DNA of 64,000 nucleotides from Myotis daubentonii. Lineage: Eukaryota; Chordata; Mammalia; Chiroptera; Vespertilionidae. The stretch is taken from positions 13,614,145-13,678,144 of the forward strand of contig NC_081851.1 in assembly GCF_963259705.1 (NCBI RefSeq), read 5' to 3'. The translations under genes and the position numbers were made by a program. Below are positions 57,424 to 64,000 of this stretch, piece after piece. The notes under the pieces are model-generated. The model saw nothing but the letters and a program-made list of their open reading frames with translations, ran no database searches and was not told the origin of the DNA. Within the stretch, counting starts at the first letter, position 1; the number at the start of each line of letters is the position of its first letter.

Positions 57424-60400
57424 CTGGAGCAGGAGAAAGAGACAGATTGACTCACACTCCTGGCTTTCCTGTGACTTAGTGCAGACAGGAAAGATGCCAC
57501 CGCCTTTAAGGGAACTCCAGCCCATGAGCCTGCCCTCCCCCGATGATCTGCCCAGATGATCATTCCGCCTCACCTTGTTGAGTTGCCTCGGTGGGCTCAA
57601 GGTACTGCAGCGCCAACCATAGATTTTGGGCCTGGCCCACCAGGTGTGAGGCGGGGGAGTTGACGGGCACCAAGGCCTGCTCTACCTCGAAGCAGGCGAA
57701 AGGAAGGGGCTGCCCCAAACCCTGGACGTGGTCCAGCCAGGTCCCCACCATCGCAGCAAAGGCCCTGGGGAGAGGCAGGTGGGCAGCAGAGTCTGAGTCC
57801 TGGTGTTTCCTTCCACTCTGCCCTCCCATGGCACACTTGTTTAGATCTGAGCCTCTGTGCAGGCCCCCCTTGCCCACCCAGGGGACAGCCCCATGCCACC
57901 CCCGGCCCCTGTGTGGCTGTCCTGGTTGTAGCAGTTGTGGGATCCAGCAGGTTCAACACGGAGTCTGTGTCAGACTCTTCTTCCCACTGGCAGCTCTCCT
58001 GAAGGTCCAGTGCACTGCCCACCCCCACCCTCCAGGCCCTGGGCATCTGGGCTGAGGACTGAGACAGACTTGTGAGCAGCCTGCTCACCACAGTCCTGTT
58101 CTGAGCCTGGCCACCGTGGTCAGGGGAGATGGATATAGAGGTGGCAGGCAGAGCGGGGTGGGTCTGTGGGGGGTGGGAGGGGACTGTGAGGGACAACTCA
58201 GCACAGCGTCCCCTCTGGGTCTACAAGGCCCGGGACCCCACCCACTGTCATCTTTGACTCCTATCCTCCTGGAATAGAAGACTCCAGAGCCCAGGCCTTT
58301 CTTGGGAATCAGATGATGTATAAGATTAGGGTTCTGCCAGGCACTCTCCACCCTCCACCCACCACAGTCCCCACAATGCTGACTCTGGGGGCCCTCCCTC
58401 TGGACCCGGAGACCACTCACTTTATGACTTGGTCCTGCGGTGTGTCAGCCCGGGCATTGTAAGCAGGTGTGCCTCCAGATGGAAAAATCACTCTGATCGC
58501 ATCAGCCCTGATGGATGGTGGACACGACCTGCGAATGATGGACAGCATGACTGCTGGACTCATTGCCCAGAACTGAGGCCCACGGATTGTGTCTGTTTCA
58601 TTCCTTGAGTCAGGCTAAGTGTCTCCAAAAGTGCGTGCACATTGTCGAGTAAAGAAACTCCAACCAGAAGCATGCCATACATCTGAGTGGGCCTGGGCCC
58701 CTACTCTCCCCAGAAATCCCCAGTGTGGTCCACCAAGGACCAGGACCGGCTAGGTGAAATCTCACACTGCTTAACAGGTTGCTTTGCATGTGCTTTTCCA
58801 ACCTCCGATGCCACAGGCCGCTGATGGGTGTGTCAGAGTTCGTTCCGTGGGACAGAGTGAAAGAATTGCCACCAACAACCGCCGCACATCCAGCTACCCT
58901 GTCTGCAGAGCCAGGGAGCAGGTGAGACCTGCCATGGCTTGTCCCCACAGCAGTGCTATGAGGTTTCCCCCCCAGCAGCCCACTTTTCAGAGGAGCTACC
59001 TTAGACTCGGGAAGATGTGGTGACGTTTCCATGCCTCACAGCTAGCAGTGGGCAGAGTCACGAGTGTGTGCTCACCTAGTTAGAAGCTCGTCCAGGAACC
59101 GTTGGGCTCTGGAGCAGGCCAGCGTGGAGACGTGGGGGACGATTCCCCCCGGGAAAGCTGGTACCATGGCCATGGCCACCTTCTCCGAGGTGCCTTCCTG
59201 GAGGGCCTGCATCCTGCAGGACTCATGCAGGTTACCAGTTCGCTCAGCTGCACACTGGGTGGGAGAAGGAAGGATATCCATGTCAGCGGCATGACCGTGA
59301 ATCCCACAAGGATGGAGGTTTGGAGCTCAGTCGGGAGGTCCCAGCCCCACTGTGAAGAGTGCAAGAGGAGGGAGAGGAGTGCCCCGGCAGGACGAGGTTC
59401 TAGGTCTTCAAAGTGCCACTGAAGTCCCGTACATGTTCATACAATTGCCACCTTCTCAGCATCTCTCCCCCCATCCCCGCCCCACCCCCCCGCCACCTTT
59501 CCTTTAGCTGAGGATCAACCAACCTCCTTGTAGTAATAGTGTATATGAAGAGCCCGGCCCTGTGAGTCCCAATGAAAGGTCCTTGTTATAGAGATGAGAA
59601 CACAGAGGCTTAGGAAATATCAGATGCCTGCTCAAGGGCATGCAGGTCAGAACTGGGTACTGTCCTGCATGACATTCCTTCTCAGGTACCGGGGACTTTC
59701 CTGCTACTGACATGGGTGGAAAGGGTGTGGGAACTTTGTCCCTCCCCAGCGTGGGAAAAGTGTACACGGTATATATGGCCTGTGAAAGCCTTTGACTTCA
59801 AAAGAGCAAGTTATGTTTTATGCTTTTACATTAAAGGGCATTTTAAGACCCTCATTTTGGAGATGGCAGATTCCGCAAGGTGGCAAGTGCCTGGAGACTG
59901 CAGATGGGAGAAAGGCGATCACGGGGCAGGAATCTGACCCGAGGACTCGGGGAGGAGCTGATACATGTGGTGGGTGTAAAGTGACAGGTGCCTCAGTGTC
60001 CCCATGAGGCAATTGCCAGGGACGGAACACTGTGTTTGAGTTGGACACCTTGACGTCGGCCAGGTGAAAATTTCAGTGAGTGAGATTTCCCGGGCCAGGC
60101 TGGGAGCAAGGCAGCAGCCATCATCAGAAACTGCTGGTGACAACGTCCCAGCCACAGCCCTTTGGGTTTGGAATCTGCCTGCAGCCATTCAAATTTTACA
60201 GGTGCTCGTCCTTCCCCCAGCAGTGGGCGTCCATCTCCAGCTGGGGACATTATATGTCCTGTGGTCAGAATTGTGTACCCCTAATCCCATGACTTTTGCA
60301 ACCCCTCGAACTTGATTATGTGTCTGCATTTGAGTTTTAGTCTTCAAGCAAGTCATTCAGGTGACGTGAATTCAGTGGTGTGGGTCTTCATCGAATCTGA

Positions 60401-62384
60401 CCAGTGTCCTTAGAAGAGGAGGGAAGGACACGTGGCAGTGCAGAGGGGAGTCCATGTGACACACAGAGAGAAGACAGCCATCTACAAGCTGAGGAGCGAC
60501 CCCCTCAGGAGATACCAGCCCCGCTGACAGCACCATCTCTCACTTCTAGCCTCCGGAATTGTGAGGAAATGAATGTCTGCTGTTAACACCACCCAGTGTG
60601 GCCCTATGTTATGGCAGCGCAAGCAAGCAACCTAACACAGTCCGTTCCGACACACATCAGTGTTCCGGGCAGCACTGCTGACATGGCAGCTGAACTGCAT
60701 TAGGCCCATGTCCATCAGCACTGAAAGGCCGCATCGCTGGGCAAATGACCTCCCCGACTGGACCAGGTCTGCAAGGACAGTGGAGCTGAGTGCTCCAGAG
60801 GATACGTGGCAAGTGTAGTTTAAGCAACACAAACAGCGAAATGCCCAAGTGCTCATGGTCCACTGTGAAGTCACAGGACATTTCTCTCTCTGATATTGCT
60901 ACAAATATGTGAGGAGCGTCTCTCTACCGTCCCATGTAGCTGGAGGGGGGCGTGGGGGTCCGCATTTCTTTGTCTTGGGGCTGTGGGACACTAGGGAGAG
61001 TCCTGGGAGGGTGCCCTGGGAGTCCCCAGATTTGAGTTAGGGTTCTGGGCACTGCCAGGTTGTGTTGAGGTTGTGGGTGTAGAGACCCTCGAGGCCAGCT
61101 CTCACCTCAGACAGGCACTGGTCTGTGTCTTCAGCCTGGTGCACCTGCACCCTGACCCCGTAGGTGGTGTAGTCGGGTCCATGGGCCAGCACCTCAATGA
61201 TGTCCTCCTTGGAGCTCTGCAAAGACAGAGTGGGTACTGAGCCAGGAGGCATCAGGAACCTTCCACCCAATCTGTGGTCCTGTGTCATGGCAGACCTAGT
61301 CTGTGAGGAAACAGTGAGGATGTTCCTGGCAGCCCTGCTGAGCTAGCAACAATTGATTTGTGTCAAGGTGGAGCCACAGTGAAAGCCTGAACCACTGAGG
61401 AAAACTCTGTCCTTGTTGGGATGATATGGAGTTGGGTCAGGCCACAGCTCCTGAGCTGGCCATGCTGCAATGGTTTGTCGTCCTCTGTGAGGTGATAGGT
61501 TGCAGAGAAAAGTATTCAAGACCTTAATCCCTTCCTATGCCCCTAACCCTACCCCCCCCCTGCTTCCCCCCTCTTTTTTTTCTTTTTTAAATACACAGCA
61601 CTATCAAGTGGGATGATGTGTAAGGCTTGGAGAAGGCCTACAAGGACAGTCGGGCTGGGGCTGGTCCACAGGATACTTGGGGCATGGAGCTCATCAGTTG
61701 AAAGGAGCATGAGGCAAAGAGAGCAACAGATGCCTTCTCTCTGATCCCAAGAAGCACAGGAAGAAAGACTGCTTTCCTCCCCTACCAGGGAGCTGGTCGG
61801 GAGGACTGAAGGTATAGATCACTTTGGGAGTGGGCCTGTGAGAACTTTGAGGCCCCAGATTTGAGTCTGACTTCTGGTCCCACCCCAGTCACCTCAGGGT
61901 CCTGGGTGTGGGCCAGCTCTCACCTCAGTTTGGCACTGGACGGTTCTCCTGTCCTGACGCACTTGTCCTTCGTACCCGTTGAGGGCATACGTGAACCTGT
62001 CAGCCAGCTCCTCGACGCTGCCCTTGTTGGAGCTCTGCAAAGACAGAGCCCGCTACCGTGCCAGGAGGCATCAGGGGCCCCGGGCATTACCAGTGGGGAA
62101 GATGCCCACCACCCATTCTGCTCCCCAGATCAGGCAGAGAGGGGCATCTGCAAAGACCTCCAGGCAGGGAGTGAAGTTGATGACCCCTTGAGCACCCCTG
62201 CGATTTAACAAGTGGGTAGCAGAGCTTCGACCCCAGCACTCAGCTTCCCTTCCTGTGAGCCATGACCTGGGCAGTGAACGTGACACACCCTCCAACACCC
62301 TCCAGACTTCTGACACTTACCAACCTGCTCCTGAGCCCAGGATGAGCATCCCTCATTCCCCGCTTCCTTCCCCTCACCATCCCA

Positions 62385-62429
<45 letters not shown>

Positions 62430-62653
62430 GATGAGGGGTAAGAGGTGTGGGGCTCCCCAGGTGTGACCCCTAATTGACGCCCAAGTGTGAGCTGAAAGGG
62501 CCTGCCCTTGGTTACCTGTGTGTGCCTCGTGCCAGAGGACGAGGGGTATTGGTGGTGGCACTTGCGCCTGTTTCCCCAGCAACAGAAACATCTCTTACCC
62601 TGGGCTTTCTTCTGCCCAGAGCGTCGGAAGAACGGGAAGCAACAGAGAGACAT
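57224..62653 (-). CDS. RalGDS-like gene with REM region, no CDC25 domain
   Basis: Seven minus-strand exons join without a frame break: 62653-62516 (138), 62034-61924 (111), 61216-61106 (111), 59254-59076 (179), 58528-58421 (108), 57764-57574 (191), 57423-57224 (200 with TAA). Total 1038 bp, about 345 residues. The N terminus is Cys-rich. The centre matches RalGDS-family proteins: VRVQVHQAED (RalGDS KVQVHH region), QEGTSEKV..VPAFPGG (AGTLEKLVEHLVPAF region), TPQDQ and VGTWLDH (LGTWLDQ region), parts of the REM/RasGEF_N domain. A Pro/Glu-rich linker then runs to a stop. The CDC25 domain that would activate Ral is not visible upstream of 57224. It may be a functional truncated paralogue, a partial duplication, or have 3' exons I could not find. 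Confidence 0.75.
57574..57764 (-). CDS. RalGDS-like gene exon 6 (REM end)
   Basis: Acceptor CTCTCCCCAG, donor GTGAGG, phase 2 to 1. AFAAMVGTWLDHVQGLGQPL then PFACFEVEQALV matches the RalGDS SILGTWLDQY..DFPCLKQLVAY region. Confidence 0.82.
58421..58528 (-). CDS. RalGDS-like gene exon 5
   Basis: Acceptor CATTCGCAG, donor GTGAGT, phase 2 to 2. SCPPSIRADAIRVIFPSGGT then AYNARADTPQDQVIK; the PQDQ piece matches the RalGDS loop before the second REM helix. Confidence 0.75.
59076..59254 (-). CDS. RalGDS-like gene exon 4 (REM start)
   Basis: Acceptor TTCTCCCACCCAG, donor GTGAGC, phase 0 to 2. Encodes RMQALQEGTSEKVAMAMVPA then FPGGIVPHVSTLACSRAQRF, aligned with the start of the RalGDS REM domain. Confidence 0.8.
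60250..60642 (+). mobile_element. MLT1-type MaLR LTR
   Basis: Begins near GTCCTGTGGTCAGAATTGTG and runs through CCAGTGTCCTTAGAAGAGGA, GAAGACAGCCATCTACAAGC, TCTAGCCTCCGGAATTGTGA to GGCAGCGCAAGCAAGCAACC. Forward MLT1 LTR; intronic in the RalGDS-like gene. Confidence 0.8.
61106..61216 (-). CDS. RalGDS-like gene exon 3
   Basis: Acceptor CTGTCTTTGCAG, 37 codons (SSKEDIIEVLAHGPDYTTYG, then VRVQVHQAEDTDQCLSE), donor GTGAGA. Closest to the RalGDS EELV..VQVHH segment. Phase 0 to 0. Confidence 0.75.
61924..62034 (-). CDS. RalGDS-like gene exon 2
   Basis: Acceptor CTGTCTTTGCAG, 37 codons (SSNKGSVEELADRFTYALNG, then YEGQVRQDRRTVQCQTE), donor GTGAGA. Phase 0 to 0. Same length and flanks as the next exon, so it is a tandem duplicate. 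Confidence 0.7.
62387..62427. repeat. (CA)n microsatellite
   Basis: About 20 uninterrupted CA units between exons 1 and 2 of the RalGDS-like gene. Confidence 0.97.
62516..62653 (-). CDS. RalGDS-like gene exon 1
   Basis: ATG at 62651-62653, 46 codons (MSLCCFPFFRRSGQKKAQGK, then RCFCCWGNRRKC), phase 0 out, donor GTAACC. A Cys-rich start like this occurs in some RalGDS-like proteins and could be lipid-modified. An upstream in-frame ATG (62680) is possible. Confidence 0.6.
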
Positions 62654-62659
62654 CCTGGT

Positions 62660-63480
62660 GTCATGACCTTCTCCTCTCAAGTGAGCTGGAAAGGCAGTTG
62701 TCTCTAGAATGTGGGTACCTGGTTACCACGGTTCCCATTTCTGTTGGGGATCTGTCCCCAGTGAAGTGAGGTCACCCCTTCAAGGTTCCATGACCTGTGC
62801 CCCTTCCTCCAATCAGGGCCACCCAAAGGCCCCTCTGGGCTGCTGACCTCTCACCTTCCTGGCCCATGTTATCTCCATACCTGTCTACAAGCATCCAACA
62901 CAGCCCTCCCCCCACGCTCCCTGGGAAGAAGGAGGCCCCCGGTTTTGGGGGAGAAAGCCGAGTTCACACCTCCTTTTTCTTAGGTGTTCTGTGCCCTGGG
63001 GGAAGCCTCTGTGCCTCTCTGGGCCTCCCCAGGCTCCCAAGCTGCCCAGTGAGGATGATGCTAGGCACCATTTCCCTAGGAAGTCATCAGGTGCAGATGG
63101 GACAAGGCCCCTAACAGCTGTGGGCTGGTGTCCCATGAATCTGGTACACAAACCTAGAGGTGGAAGATGACAAGAACGAGTGGCACACAGCATGCAACAC
63201 TAGACAAAAGAGCCCTGGGCCCAGCCTGTGATCTCAGGGAAGTCACTGCACATGTGCGCCTCATTTTCAAGTCTGTACCTTTAAGGGTTTGCAATGACAG
63301 GAAATTCAGATAGGGTCACCCACTGGCCTAAAACCTCACCGTGGTCTCTTGTTATAAACTTAGCCTCAGACAAGTGCCTCATGTGGGTCCAAGCCTTAGG
63401 GGCCTTCACAGTGGCTTCGAGTGAGTCCAGCCTCCTGGTGGGAACATCCTTGTGTGTCTGCTGAGTGCTCAGGAACTGGC
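62660..63480. other. Upstream flank of the RalGDS-like gene
   Basis: Unique sequence 5' of the candidate start codon. No CpG-rich block or TATA box is evident, so the promoter is not located. Confidence 0.4.
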
Positions 63481-64000
63481 TTCTGAACAACATAGAGGAC
63501 AGCCCAGCTGATGGGGTGTCAGGTCCTGTCACTTGTCTTGTACTCTCCTTCTTGAGGTCCCTTCCTTCCTCTCAGCCTCTCTCTGGCTTTCTGTGTGTGT
63601 GTGCGCGTCTCTGTCTGTGCCACTGACCTGTTACTCTGTCTGGAAGCTGAGTCCACACCCTTTTCCTTACCGCTTTAGCAAATCTTGGTTTTGGTATGTT
63701 CTTCACTTTGTTCTGAGAGTGTCTTGGTCTGAGAAAAGATACGGCATATCGTGCTACTTTATTGTAACTTCTAGACATAAGCTGTCAAGTCCCATGAGTG
63801 GGATAGATTTCCACCTTGGCATTCCTGATACGACGATTCTAGTGTGAAGCCATCAAGGTGAGCAGCAAGAGTACTAAGCCACATTGACTTCAGGGCCTCC
63901 TGATTCCATGTGTTCTCTGTGACCTGTCAACCTCTAGTATCACCAGGTCCCTAAGCATTCTCTACGGGCAGCCCGAAGGATCTTTTGAAAATGTCAATAG
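63481..64000 (+). repeat. Segmental duplication, copy 2
   Basis: Direct repeat of 53905-54405 offset by about 9.58 kb; it continues past the window edge. The ANAPC1-like exon that precedes copy 1 is not seen before copy 2. Confidence 0.9.

Overview
The window is nuclear DNA from a mammal, very probably a vesper bat (Vespertilionidae). The evidence is the repeat content: about two dozen tRNA-derived Ves-type SINEs, four HeliBat-type Helitrons with intact 5' TC and 3' hairpin-CTAG ends inserted between A and T, two SPIN-type hAT elements, bat-type L1 copies and a HAL1-like half-LINE. The two gene models below have short exons with consensus splice sites. There are no operons, CRISPR arrays or bacterial features.

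Layout. 1-15.6 kb is intergenic and repeat-rich: SINEs, LTRs, two large composite Helitrons at 3.6 and 11.5 kb, and a truncated L1. 15.6-40.2 kb holds a minus-strand gene for a coiled-coil protein that I cannot name. Seven exons (29579 down to the stop at 15603) join in perfect phase. A GC-rich, CpG-rich promoter near 40.4 kb with a possible first exon (40116-40192) lies upstream. A retrocopy of FBXO31 sits on the opposite strand inside one intron, flanked by a 15-bp target-site duplication. 31.6-35.6 kb is a pair of L1 insertions, and 41.06-41.48 kb is a solo gammaretrovirus-like LTR with a 4-bp target duplication.

43.6-56.1 kb on the plus strand carries scattered, mutated exons of ANAPC1 (anaphase-promoting complex subunit 1) with introns still present. 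This is a duplicated, non-processed pseudogene fragment, interrupted by a HAL1 element, SINEs, L1 pieces and a SPIN element with a perfect 8-bp target duplication. About 500 bp of its intron (53905-54405) recurs at 63481-64000 in direct orientation, so the area has been tandemly duplicated.

57.2-62.7 kb on the minus strand holds the most interesting gene: seven exons, all phase-compatible, encoding about 345 residues. It resembles the N-terminal part of RalGDS-family exchange factors, including much of the Ras-exchanger motif (REM/RasGEF_N) region, then stops before any catalytic CDC25 domain. Its second and third exons are tandem duplicates of equal length (111 bp). If expressed, it would be a catalytic-domain-less RalGDS-like protein. 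Everything here is read by eye; exon limits come from splice consensus and homology remembered from the families.
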